A DNA stretch of 19,667 nt, from contig JBBPXY010000021.1 of assembly GCA_038200435.1 (NCBI GenBank), forward strand, positions 1 through 19,667, written 5' to 3'. Numbering within the stretch: the stretch's first letter is position 1; every line of letters begins with the position of its first letter. The translations under genes and the position numbers were made by a program. This DNA comes from JBBPXY01 sp038200435 (GTDB taxonomy: Bacteria > Actinomycetota > Thermoleophilia > Solirubrobacterales > Solirubrobacteraceae). Of the stretch, positions 1 through 6,449 are shown piece by piece. The notes under the pieces are model-generated. The model was not told where the DNA came from. It made no database searches and was given only the letters and a program-made list of their open reading frames with translations.

Positions 1-1
1 A

Positions 2-865
2 CTAGCCGGCCCGCGCCGCCCGCCCGCGCTCGCGCAGCTCGCTGACGTACGCGAGGTCGGCCGCGCTCGGGCCCTTCCGGTCGGCTCCCGGGGTCTCGAG
101 GACGAGCGGCAGCCCGTCGAACCTGGGCTCGGAGAGAAAGAGGGCGCAACCGGTCTCCCCGATCTCGCCCTTGCCGATGTCCGCGTGGCGGTCCCGCTGG
201 GAGCCAAGCGGGGTCTGCGAGTCGTTCAGGTGCAGGGAGCCGAGGCGGTCGAGTCCGACCGCCGTCTCGCACGCGGCCAGGGTCTCCTCGATCGCCGCAG
301 CACTGCGCACGTCGTACCCCGAGGCGAGCAGGTGACACGAGTCGAGGCAGAGCCCGAGCCGCTCGTCGCCTCCCGCCGCTTCGATCAGCGCGCCGAGCTC
401 CTCGAACGAGCGCCCGAGCGTGCCCCCGGCTCCCGCCGTGTTCTCGAGGTGCAGCTCACAGCCCTCGGACTCGGCGAGCGCCTCGGCGATCACCGCGCCG
501 GCGCGTGCGATCGCCGGCGCGACTTCCCCGCCCAGCGCCGACCCCGGGTGCAGCACAACCGCGTGCGCGCCGAGCGCGGCGCCCGCGCGCAGTGAGGAGA
601 TCAAGGAGGTCAGCGTCTTCTCCGTGATATCCGGGTCCTCGCTCGCGCAATTCAACAGGTAGACCGCGTGGATGAGCAGCGCGTCGACCTGCGATGAAGC
701 GAACGCCTCACCCCAAGCTGCCACCTCGTCGGCCGGGTACTCCCGCGGCTTCCAGGCGCGCGGGTTCTGGTTGAAGATCTGGATGGCTCGGCACCCAACC
801 TCGGTGCCGCGCTCGAGGGCCTTGACCACGCCACCGGCGGGGGATACGTGGGCGCCGATGAGCAT
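2..865 (-). CDS. nfo: Endonuclease IV (apurinic/apyrimidinic endonuclease)
   Basis: A complete 287-residue protein of the AP endonuclease 2 (TIM-barrel) family, which cleaves DNA 5' to abasic sites in base excision repair. The nine metal ligands known from the E. coli enzyme can all be matched: H66, H106 (in LHPGS), E141 (in LENT), D175 and H178 (in CLDSCH), H212 (in LHLND), D225 and H227 (in RDRHADIGKG), and E257 (in LETPG). Length is normal for the family (about 280). The start is set at the ATG giving MLIGAHVS, the usual N-terminus. The frame stays open 114 codons further upstream, but that stretch lies inside gltX on the other strand and has no family similarity. The stop is a TAG at the window edge. 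It is transcribed divergently from gltX, with start codons only 12 nt apart and no clear Shine-Dalgarno sequence. Confidence 0.96.
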   Translation of the reverse strand: MLIGAHVSPAGGVVKALERGTEVGCRAIQIFNQNPRAWKPREYPADEVAAWGEAFASSQVDALLIHAVYLLNCASEDPDITEKTLTSLISSLRAGAALGAHAVVLHPGSALGGEVAPAIARAGAVIAEALAESEGCELHLENTAGAGGTLGRSFEELGALIEAAGGDERLGLCLDSCHLLASGYDVRSAAAIEETLAACETAVGLDRLGSLHLNDSQTPLGSQRDRHADIGKGEIGETGCALFLSEPRFDGLPLVLETPGADRKGPSAADLAYVSELRERGRAARAG

Positions 866-877
866 ACTCAGGGCTTC

Positions 878-2218
878 ATGAGGGTCAGGTTCGCTCCATC
901 TCCCACGGGTGCGCTGCACATCGGCGGCGCCCGCACTGCGCTCTACAACTGGCTGCTCGCGCGCGGTCAGCGGGGGACTCTGGTGCTGCGGATCGAAGAT
1001 ACCGACCGCGAGCGCTCCACCCCGGAGAACGTCGAGCAGATTCTCGAGGCTCTGACTTGGCTCGAGCTCGAATGGGACGAGGGACCGCTGTTCCAGAGCG
1101 AACGCGCCGAGCGCCACACCGAGGCGCTCGAGACGCTCGTAGAGAGCGGCAAGGCCTACCGCTCCTCCGCCACCGGCGAGGACGTGCGCGCTTACAAGCA
1201 GGAGCACGGTGACGATCGCGGCTTCCGCGGCAAGCCCGAGGCCGAGGGGGCCCTACGCCTACGTGTTCCGGACGAAGGCTCCTCGATCGTCCACGACGTC
1301 ATCCGTGGCGAGACCGAGTTCAAGCACGTGCACCTCGACGATCCCGTCATCGCCCGTGCCGACGGGTCCGTGCTCTACAACTTCGCGGTCGCCGTCGACG
1401 ACCTCGACGCGGGCATCACGCACGTCGTTCGCGGTGCCGATCACCTCTCCAACACGCCCAAGCAGCTGCTGGTCTTCGAGGCCCTGGGCGCCCAGCCGCC
1501 CGAGTACGCGCACCTGCCCCTGCTGCACGGTCCCGATGGCAAGAAGCTCTCCAAGCGTCACGGCGCGGCTTCCGTCCAGGAGCTCCGCGACGCGGGCTAT
1601 CTCCCGGAGGCGGTCCGCAACTACCTGGCGCTGCTCGGCGCAGGCTTCGACCCCGAGCGCGAGCGCTTCACGTCAGACGAGCTGGCGGAGCGCTTCCGGC
1701 TCGAACGGGTCTCCAAGGCACCAGCCGTCTTCGACGAGCGCAAGCTTCGTCACCTCAACGGGGAGTACCTGCGAGAGCTCCCCGTCGAGGAGCTGACCCG
1801 GCGCCTCGAGGCGTTCACCGGGCGCATAGGCCTGGGTGGGGCCGCCGGGATCGCGCGCGAGAAGATGCAGACCCTGGCCGAGTTCTGGCCGCTGGCGGGG
1901 TTCATCTTCGACGGCCCCACCGACGACCCGGAAGCGTTCGAGCGCGTGCTGGGTGCCGAGGGGGCCGCCCAGGCGCTGGGCGATGCGCGCGCGGCGCTCG
2001 CACGGCTCGAGCTTTGGGACGAGGCGAGCGTCGAGCGAGTACTGCGCGACGTCGTCGAAACGCGCGGAGTGAAGCCCAAAGAGGTCTTCCAGCCCGTCCG
2101 CGTGGCGATCGCGGGGCGCACGATCTCGCCCGGGATCTTCGAGAGCGTGGCTCTGCTCGGGCGGGAAGAGACTCTCGCCCGCATCGACTCGACGCTCGCG
2201 CGCACGCCGGTGCACTGA
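878..2218 (+). CDS. gltX: Glutamyl-tRNA synthetase
   Basis: A class I aminoacyl-tRNA synthetase of 446 residues that attaches Glu to tRNA. The HIGH-type motif is HIGG at residues 14-17, next to FAPSPTG. The KMSKS-type loop is KLSKR at 223-227. The catalytic core is followed by the helical anticodon-binding half. The chosen ATG gives MRVRFAPSPTG, the usual N-terminus; a GTG 10 codons upstream is less likely because it would overlap nfo. The segment where many GluRS carry a Cys-rich zinc site (about residues 93-115) contains no cysteine, so this is a zinc-free form. The protein is slightly shorter than the usual 470-490 residues. Because gatCAB lies in the same window, this enzyme is probably non-discriminating and also charges tRNA(Gln) with Glu; this is inference. 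The short GluQ-RS paralogue is excluded because the anticodon-binding half is present. Confidence 0.96.
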   Translation: MRVRFAPSPTGALHIGGARTALYNWLLARGQRGTLVLRIEDTDRERSTPENVEQILEALTWLELEWDEGPLFQSERAERHTEALETLVESGKAYRSSATGEDVRAYKQEHGDDRGFRGKPEAEGALRLRVPDEGSSIVHDVIRGETEFKHVHLDDPVIARADGSVLYNFAVAVDDLDAGITHVVRGADHLSNTPKQLLVFEALGAQPPEYAHLPLLHGPDGKKLSKRHGAASVQELRDAGYLPEAVRNYLALLGAGFDPERERFTSDELAERFRLERVSKAPAVFDERKLRHLNGEYLRELPVEELTRRLEAFTGRIGLGGAAGIAREKMQTLAEFWPLAGFIFDGPTDDPEAFERVLGAEGAAQALGDARAALARLELWDEASVERVLRDVVETRGVKPKEVFQPVRVAIAGRTISPGIFESVALLGREETLARIDSTLARTPVH

Positions 2219-2223
2219 AAATC

Positions 2224-2251
2224 TTTAGCGTCGGGATGCCGTTGCGCTAAA
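2224..2251. repeat. Perfect inverted repeat between gltX and the HD-LuxR gene
   Basis: The 7-nt arms TTTAGCG and CGCTAAA are perfect complements separated by 14 nt, and inside them CGG/CCG can pair around GATG. It begins 6 nt after the gltX stop. It could be a weak terminator without a T tract, or an operator for the downstream regulator. The symmetry is seen in the sequence; the role is not known. Confidence 0.45.
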
Positions 2252-2323
2252 CCCTGCGGCTGGGCTGCCGATACCCCTTGTGCGCGTCACCGGTCCCATG
2301 GCCGTCGGTGCTCCCACCCCTAC

Positions 2324-3460
2324 ATGTCTCCCTCCGCCAAGATCATCCCGCTCCCGGCCGCCCCGGACGCCGCTACCGTGCCCGGAGTGGCCGGTGCGAG
2401 CGATACCCCTGCAAATGGGCCGGCCTCGTCGCGTCATCACAACGAGGGACACGGCCGGCGCCTGACGGCCGCCTTCGAGGCGCTCGAAGCTTTTCCGGTG
2501 CTCGCGGAGTCGCGCAACCGGGTGCTCCGCCTCTTCACCCAGGAGCGTCCTTCGGCCAGCGAAGTCGTCGCCGCTGTCGAATCTGACGTCGCGCTCGCCA
2601 TCGCCGTCCTTCGCCTCGCCAACCGCCTCGACGGCAAGGCTCGCGGGCGGGTCGACAACGTCGTGAGCGCGGTCGAGCTGCTCTCGCCCGAAGCGGTTCA
2701 GGCTCTCGCCCACCGTGCCCGCACATTCGACTTCTTCGAGCGCACTGGCCCGTGGGAGGGCCAGCCCGAGCGCTTCCGCCTGCACGGCGTGTCCACCCAG
2801 CGCGCGGCCGACCGGCTCGCGATGGAGGTTGGCTACGAGGATCGCGACCGCCTCATGATCACGGCGCTCCTGCACGACATCGGCAAGCTCGTTCTCACCC
2901 ACGCCTACCCGGGCTATCCCCGCCAGATCCACCAGGACGCGCGCACTCCCGAGGAGCGCGTGCATCGCGAGCGCCGCGAGCTGGGCGTCGACCACGCTCT
3001 GGTCGGCGGCGTCCTCGCTCGCCGTTGGGGATTGCCGCGCGGGGTCGCCGCGACCATCGAGCGCCATCACTCCGACGAGCCCGACACGGAAGCGTCCCTC
3101 GTCCGGCTGGCCGACATGCTGGCTCACTACGCGCAGGGCTCGGCCGTCTCGCCCTCGGAGTTGCTGAACGTCGCTCGCCGCCTCAACCTGGGCCCCGCGG
3201 AACTGCGCACGGTTCTCTACGACCTTCCCTACCCGACCGGCGCCGGCCGCGCTCGTCAGGTGGATCCGAGCCCGCTCTCCTCGCGCGAGAGCGAAGTGCT
3301 CGCGCGCCTCGCCGAGGGCAAGGTCTACAAGCAGATCGCCCTCGAGCTCGACCTCTCCACGAGCACGGTGCGCACGCACCTGCACAACATCTACGGCAAG
3401 CTCGGCGCCGTCGATCGCGCTCAGGCCGTCTTGATGGCCACCGAGCGCGGCTGGCTCTAA
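2324..3460 (+). CDS. HD/HDOD-domain protein with C-terminal LuxR-type HTH
   Basis: A 378-residue two-part regulator. Residues 1-45 look disordered (rich in Pro, Ala and Ser). Residues about 48-300 form an HDOD/HD-type helical domain. Residues 316-375 form a LuxR/GerE helix-turn-helix (LSSRESEVLARLAEGK, then QIALELDLSTSTVRTHLHNI, which contains the recognition helix). The HD part keeps a full set of likely metal ligands: H154, H184-D185 (in LLHDIGKL), H224, H248-H249 and D264. The GYP signature of cyclic-di-GMP phosphodiesterases is absent. It therefore probably binds DNA and may have phosphohydrolase activity; its substrate and targets are unknown. The ATG used has no obvious Shine-Dalgarno sequence. 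It is convergent with the VanZ-like gene, with 13 nt between stops. No receiver domain is present, so it is not a classical response regulator. Confidence 0.88.
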   Translation: MSPSAKIIPLPAAPDAATVPGVAGASDTPANGPASSRHHNEGHGRRLTAAFEALEAFPVLAESRNRVLRLFTQERPSASEVVAAVESDVALAIAVLRLANRLDGKARGRVDNVVSAVELLSPEAVQALAHRARTFDFFERTGPWEGQPERFRLHGVSTQRAADRLAMEVGYEDRDRLMITALLHDIGKLVLTHAYPGYPRQIHQDARTPEERVHRERRELGVDHALVGGVLARRWGLPRGVAATIERHHSDEPDTEASLVRLADMLAHYAQGSAVSPSELLNVARRLNLGPAELRTVLYDLPYPTGAGRARQVDPSPLSSRESEVLARLAEGKVYKQIALELDLSTSTVRTHLHNIYGKLGAVDRAQAVLMATERGWL

Positions 3461-3473
3461 GCGCTAGACCCCT

Positions 3474-3845
3474 TCAGGCCGGGCGCGCGGCTCGCCGCCG
3501 CCGCCGCGTTCTCACCAGAGCCCAGGCGATCGCAACTCCCGTCGAATCGATCAGGACGTCAACCGGCGTCCCGTGGCGGCCGTGTACGAAGGTCTGGTGG
3601 AACTCGTCGGTGCCCGCGTAGAGCACGCAGATCGCCGCGGCCACCGCGGCCCTCCGGTACCCGAGGGCCCGCACCCACAGCAGCCACAGCACTCCATACT
3701 CCGTCGCGTGCACGATCTTGCGGCCGACGAAGTCGATAGTCCCCAGGCCTGAGCTCAGATCGGGCTGGGCCGAGAGGAAGTAGATGAGGCCCATGAGGGC
3801 CAGCGGCGGACCGAGCTTCTCGACGCGTGCCATACGATCGGCCAT
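3474..3845 (-). CDS. VanZ-like membrane protein
   Basis: A 123-residue protein with about four hydrophobic segments and the VanZ-family signature DEFHQTFVHGRHG, followed by D..ID..G. VanZ was named for low-level teicoplanin resistance, but most family members are short membrane proteins of unknown role, so resistance should not be inferred. The C-terminus is a run of Arg (RTRRRRRAAR) that would sit on the cytoplasmic side. The start codon is 14 nt from that of the divergent Rrf2 gene, so the two promoters must overlap each other's 5' ends. Length and architecture are normal for this family. Confidence 0.85.
   Translation of the reverse strand: MADRMARVEKLGPPLALMGLIYFLSAQPDLSSGLGTIDFVGRKIVHATEYGVLWLLWVRALGYRRAAVAAAICVLYAGTDEFHQTFVHGRHGTPVDVLIDSTGVAIAWALVRTRRRRRAARPA
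3833..3838 (+). promoter_or_regulatory. Candidate -10 box for the Rrf2-family gene
   Basis: TACGAT fits the actinobacterial TAnnnT -10 pattern. It lies inside the 5' end of the divergent VanZ-like gene. It is followed by a GGAG Shine-Dalgarno about 6 nt before the ATG at 3860, so this transcript would carry a short leader. No good -35 element is visible. Confidence 0.35.
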
Positions 3846-3859
3846 GGTAGGAGCAGCGC

Positions 3860-4261
3860 ATGATCTCGATCACCACGAAATCTCCCTACGCCGTCAGGGC
3901 GCTGGCCGAGCTCGGCCGCCTCGGCGGCACCGTCGACGGCCACCCGGTCCCGATCGGCGAGCTCGCACGCCGGCGGGAGATCCCGGTGCAGTTCCTCGAG
4001 CAGCTCTTCGCGACGTTGCGCCGAGCCGGAGTGCTGCGCTCCCAGCGCGGGGTCAAGGGCGGCTACACCTACGCCCGCGACCCGGCACAGCTGACGGTGC
4101 TCGAGGTGGTCGAGCTTCTCGACGGGCCCGTGGGCGCCGACGCACAGGGGATCTTCGAGGAGGCGGCGGGCGCCGCGCGAACGGTGCTCGGCAAGGCCAC
4201 TCTGGCGCAAGTCATCGAAGGCGAGGCGCAGGCCGCTGCCGCGCCCATGTACCACATCTAA
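3860..4261 (+). CDS. Rrf2-family transcriptional regulator
   Basis: A 133-residue winged-helix regulator of the Rrf2 family (IscR, NsrR, CymR). The N-terminal part matches the family pattern: SPYAVRALAELGRL, then the helix-turn-helix with IPVQFLEQLFATLRRAGVL, then the wing RGVKGGYTYARD. The protein has no cysteine, so it cannot hold an Fe-S cluster through Cys as IscR and NsrR do. This makes it more like the cluster-free CymR type, which controls cysteine metabolism in Bacillus. The presence of cysK and cysE 2.2 to 3.2 kb downstream fits that idea but does not prove it. A GGAG Shine-Dalgarno precedes the ATG. Short repeats of GTATT and its complement just after the gene could be operator half-sites. 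Confidence 0.92.
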   Translation: MISITTKSPYAVRALAELGRLGGTVDGHPVPIGELARRREIPVQFLEQLFATLRRAGVLRSQRGVKGGYTYARDPAQLTVLEVVELLDGPVGADAQGIFEEAAGAARTVLGKATLAQVIEGEAQAAAAPMYHI

Positions 4262-4275
4262 CAAGCGCCCCGCCC

Positions 4276-4309
4276 GTATTGGGAATACCCTGCTAATCAC
4301 TGGTATTGG
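4276..4309. promoter_or_regulatory. Cluster of GTATT/AATAC half-sites, possible operator
   Basis: GTATT at 4276-4280, AATACC at 4284-4289 and GGTATT at 4302-4307 form two nested inverted repeats: GTATT-3-AATAC, and AATACC-12-GGTATT. GTATTGG also recurs directly, 27 nt apart. The block is AT-rich against a GC-rich background and lies 14 nt past the Rrf2 stop. It could bind the Rrf2 protein and control the small gene downstream; this is inference. Confidence 0.35.
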
Positions 4310-4330
4310 ACCGCAGGGGAACCGCTCTCA

Positions 4331-4347
4331 ACCGCCCGCGGGGCGGT
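4331..4347. terminator. GC-rich hairpin, possible terminator of the Rrf2 gene
   Basis: The perfect 7-bp arms ACCGCCC and GGGCGGT surround a 3-nt loop GCG, 70 nt after the Rrf2 stop and upstream of the small ORF that begins at 4376. There is no T tract, so it would be an atypical terminator; an operator or an RNA leader structure is also possible. Confidence 0.35.
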
Positions 4348-4375
4348 GGATTGCACCAGCGCGACACTTCAGGGC

Positions 4376-4597
4376 ATGAGACACGACCTCCCAGCCGACC
4401 GGCACGACGACACCACGTACGCGCTGCGCTCCGTCGAAGCCGACGGCACCACCCGCGAGACGCAGCTCGACGCCGGCCAAGCGCTCGACCTCGGCAGCGG
4501 CCGTCCCGTGGCCTACTTCCCACACGACGAGCGTCTGCACATCGACGAGCAGGGCCAGCTCCTCCGCTCAGACTCCGCGGTACCCCGGGCCGCGTAG
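4376..4597 (+). CDS. Small hydrophilic protein of unknown function
   Basis: A possible 73-residue protein rich in Asp, Arg, His and Thr, with no signal peptide or membrane segment. I do not recognise it. The ATG at 4376 is preferred over a GTG at 4346, because the GTG lies inside the GC-rich hairpin and the residues it would add look unstructured. The middle section (alternating hydrophobic residues in TYALRSVEADG and LDLGSGRPVAYFP) looks like a small beta-rich fold. It lies in the accessory patch between the Rrf2 gene and the phage remnants. It may be a genuine small gene or a chance frame; coding signals are moderate. Confidence 0.42.
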   Translation: MRHDLPADRHDDTTYALRSVEADGTTRETQLDAGQALDLGSGRPVAYFPHDERLHIDEQGQLLRSDSAVPRAA

Positions 4598-4651
4598 GCC
4601 CCCTCGCATTTTGTCTTAGAGCAGCCCGAACACCGTCCCAGCGCGCTGCGC

Positions 4652-4669
4652 AAAAACGCCGAGCGTCGG
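4652..4669 (-). terminator. Weak candidate terminator for the minus-strand unknown gene
   Basis: On the minus strand a short GC-rich stem (ACGC-TCG-GCGT) runs straight into TTTTT, about 80 nt past the stop of the gene at 4751-5122. The stem is only about 4 bp, so this is a weak call. Confidence 0.22.
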
Positions 4670-4750
4670 TCCCGCCGCTTTGCGCTGCGGACTTTCGCGG
4701 AACGACTTAGCTCGCTCTCCCTAGCCGCCGGGTAGCTATCCGGTGTCTCG

Positions 4751-5122
4751 TTACGCGGGGGATGACCGGGCGCCGCGCTCGGCCGCACGTAGGCGATCCT
4801 CCTCGCGGTCGTGCTCGTAGGGCAGCTCGCTCGCGAGCCTCGCCGCCTCGCTGGCAGTTCTCGATTGGGCGAAGCTGTGCTCGTTAATGTGGTTCCGGGG
4901 GTCAGGCTTGAATACGATGAAGAAGTTGCGGAGACCCTCAGCGCTACCGGCACGAACCCAATCGGCGCACCCGCGCACCCGGCGCGACCAGCGAAGGCCA
5001 ACTGCGTCGTCGCCCATTTCGTCGGCGATGTCGTCGGCTAGCCAGTAGAGAAGCTGCTCCAGCCGCTGCTTGTCTGACATCCCCTCGGGCCTCGCCCGGT
5101 CGTCGCGCCGCCAAAAGCCCAT
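4751..5122 (-). CDS. Conserved-looking hypothetical protein
   Basis: A 123-residue soluble protein that I do not recognise. It begins with a basic stretch (MGFWRRDDRARP). Residues about 18-65 look helical and acidic, with Trp (QLLYWLADDIADEMGDD, then LRWSRRV). A short segment follows (LRNFFIVFKPDP), and the tail is charged and helical (residues 85-118). A second ATG at residue 15 is an alternative start. It is on the same strand as the terminase remnant and immediately downstream of it, so it may be part of the same old element, but nothing in its sequence is diagnostic of a phage protein. Third-position GC is somewhat weaker than in the housekeeping genes of the window. Confidence 0.5.
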   Translation of the reverse strand: MGFWRRDDRARPEGMSDKQRLEQLLYWLADDIADEMGDDAVGLRWSRRVRGCADWVRAGSAEGLRNFFIVFKPDPRNHINEHSFAQSRTASEAARLASELPYEHDREEDRLRAAERGARSSPA

Positions 5123-5210
5123 CGCCCAGCCTATTCCACGCCCAGGGAACTCAACACCGGCCGCCAGTATCCCAGGATGCGTGGCCCGCGGACACCGATG
5201 CCTTGCCCCT

Positions 5211-5370
5211 TCAGACCCAGCCGAGTAGTTCGACTTCGGCGGGTTTGTGTTCGCGCGGTCGACGGCCCTCGCGAGGGCGATGATGGGGTCGATGGGGGCA
5301 CTCCAGTTTCTGGAACGGCTCGGGCGCGAGTCCGACGCGTTCGCAGAACCCGAGGAACGCCTGCCCGGTT
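5211..5370 (-). pseudogene. Remnant of a phage terminase large subunit
   Basis: Reading from the upstream end on the minus strand, the segment at 5370-5307 encodes FLGFCERVGLAPEPFQK. This resembles the start of phage terminase large subunits, just before the ATPase domain. It is followed directly, in another frame, by PIDPIIALARAVDR. After one more one-base shift near 5253 comes EHKPAEVELLGWV and a stop. Together these last two parts match the usual terminase C-terminus (D-ALA-A-DRAEH..P..VELLGW-stop). Nearly all of the ATPase and nuclease region is missing, so this is a deleted and frameshifted gene. The identification rests on pattern recall of the family ends, without a database search. 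Confidence 0.6.
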
Positions 5371-5427
5371 TGTTGACCGCACAATCTGGTGCAGTCCGGT
5401 CGGCACGTTGACCTAAGTGGGGGGGAC

Positions 5428-5592
5428 GGCTGGACGTTGAAGCGCCTGCGCGACACGGGCGCTGTCACATGGGTGCGCGCCGGGTTGCCTCTGGAGCATC
5501 TGCGGCAACTCCTCGGGCTGGCCTCGATGAACGAGGAGGGTTATCTAATCCGAGAGTGCCTGGATGCCCGCGACCACGATCCAGACACCGGC
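5428..5592 (+). pseudogene. Remnant of a tyrosine recombinase (integrase) C-terminus
   Basis: The frame encodes LKRLRDTGAVTWVRAGLPLE, then HLRQLLGLASMNEEGYLIRE. This matches the end of the catalytic domain of phage-type tyrosine recombinases (HxLRHTGAT..-RAG-PLE-VR-LLGHAS-..Y). The Arg of the HxxR box and a Tyr remain. The His of the HxxR box and the His of the LGH motif are replaced (K and L). The N-terminal arm-binding and core-binding domains are absent. It cannot be an active recombinase. It lies head to head with the terminase remnant, which supports an old prophage or integrative element. Confidence 0.62.
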
Positions 5593-5787
5593 TCCGACGA
5601 CAGCTGCTGACGGGAAGTACGACGTGGTCGGAAAACGGCGGGAAACGCGCATTGAGACGTACAGGCCTAGGCCCACAACCACAAGTGCCTCGCCCAAGAT
5701 GATCACAACCCCCACCACACCTCCGCTACCCCCGCGGACCCCGGCTGTTACAGCTGCTCGGCACCCCATGGCGCGAGTAGCGATCAA
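5545..5787 (-). CDS. Small membrane protein, unknown
   Basis: A possible 80-residue protein with two hydrophobic segments, at about residues 24-45 (VVGVVIILGEALVVVGLGLY) and 59-78 (PSAAVVGAGVWIVVAGIQ), joined by a basic, aromatic loop (SMRVSRRFPTTSYF). This pattern is unlikely by chance in a noncoding stretch. I do not recognise a family. The 3' end overlaps the plus-strand integrase remnant. The start is uncertain: the ATG at 5787 gives a Gly/Arg-rich leader, and a later start nearer the first membrane segment is possible. Confidence 0.42.
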   Translation of the reverse strand: MIATRAMGCRAAVTAGVRGGSGGVVGVVIILGEALVVVGLGLYVSMRVSRRFPTTSYFPSAAVVGAGVWIVVAGIQALSD

Positions 5788-5968
5788 GGCCCTTCTCCGT
5801 GACGGCCACGTTTGTCGGGGAGGGCGAGGCGTTGTTCGACGATCGCGGCGTGCGGGGTTTGGCTGGCGGGGATCATCCGCACGTCGGTTTGGGGGAATGA
5901 GACAGGTCGGCCTGAGGTAAGGGTCGCTACAGGTCTCGTGGACGACTGATGTCCTAGGCTTCCCGCGG
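5788..5968. other. Noncoding stretch, end of the accessory patch
   Basis: I see no convincing gene here. Short frames exist on both strands but show no family similarity or clear coding bias. The last bases hold the likely promoter of the DUF2269-like gene. Confidence 0.4.
5955..5960 (+). promoter_or_regulatory. Candidate -10 box (TAGGCT) for the DUF2269-like gene
   Basis: TAGGCT ends 8 nt before the ATG at 5969, with no Shine-Dalgarno between them, so transcription would start at or next to the start codon. It is one of six similar cases in the window. No clear -35 element. Confidence 0.4.
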
Positions 5969-6427
5969 ATGCTCGCCGTCGCTTTCTACGACCTGGTGCT
6001 GTGGGTGCACGTCACCGCTGTGATCACCGCGTTCGGCGCGCTCTTCGCCTATCCCGTGTTCCTCGCCGTGAACGCCCGCAGCCCGCTGGGCCAGCGGGCG
6101 GGCTTTCACCGCTTGCAGATCGCCTTCTCCAAGCGCGTGACGGGCCCGGTCATCGGCCTGATCCTTCTCGCCGGTATCTACCTGGCCACCGACCGCCATC
6201 AGTGGAGCAAGCCCTGGGTGGGGATCTCCTTCGTGATGCTCTTCGTGATCGCCGGCCTCGGAGCCACCGTGCTGCGGCGCGGCGAGGAGAGTCTCGCGGC
6301 CACTGCCGAGAAAGGCGACGAGCCCGGCTACGCCGCAGCCTTGAAGACGACACGCCTGTGGACGACGGTCACCCTCGTCCTCATCGTGTTCACGGTCTTC
6401 GTTATGACCGTCAAGCCCTTCGCCTGA
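5969..6427 (+). CDS. DUF2269-like integral membrane protein
   Basis: A 152-residue protein with four predicted membrane segments, at about residues 7-33, 56-74, 82-102 and 128-148. H14 in the first helix (LWVHVTAVITAFGALFAYP) and the loop and helix pattern resemble the predicted integral membrane family DUF2269, whose function is unknown. The loop between helices 3 and 4 is charged and cytoplasmic in character (RRGEESLAATAEKGDEPG). It ends 40 nt before cysK, which has its own candidate promoter, so a shared transcript is possible but not required. The start is supported by the TAGGCT box 8 nt upstream. Confidence 0.75.
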   Translation: MLAVAFYDLVLWVHVTAVITAFGALFAYPVFLAVNARSPLGQRAGFHRLQIAFSKRVTGPVIGLILLAGIYLATDRHQWSKPWVGISFVMLFVIAGLGATVLRRGEESLAATAEKGDEPGYAAALKTTRLWTTVTLVLIVFTVFVMTVKPFA

Positions 6428-6449
6428 GCGAACCTGGGAGCACTCCGTC

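Noticed and set aside
866..1207. N-terminal extension of nfo by 114 codons on the minus strand
   Set aside because: It lies antisense to the conserved start of gltX, has no similarity to endonuclease IV, and the family N-terminus begins exactly at the internal ATG.
2225..3385. Minus-strand frame of 386 codons opposite the HD-LuxR gene
   Set aside because: The plus strand encodes clear HD and LuxR motifs here; the antisense frame has none.
3860..4261. Assigning the Rrf2 protein as IscR or NsrR
   Set aside because: The three cluster-binding cysteines are absent; there are no cysteines at all.
5800..5920. Short minus-strand peptide (IPASQTPHAAIVEQRLALP) as another mobile-element fragment
   Set aside because: The frame is about 40 codons and I cannot tie it to a family; it may be a remnant but the support is too weak.
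4262..5968. Attachment-site direct repeats or a tRNA target flanking the phage remnants
   Set aside because: I looked for a tRNA gene or long direct repeats at the edges and found only the 7-nt GTATTGG repeat, which is too short and lies at one side.
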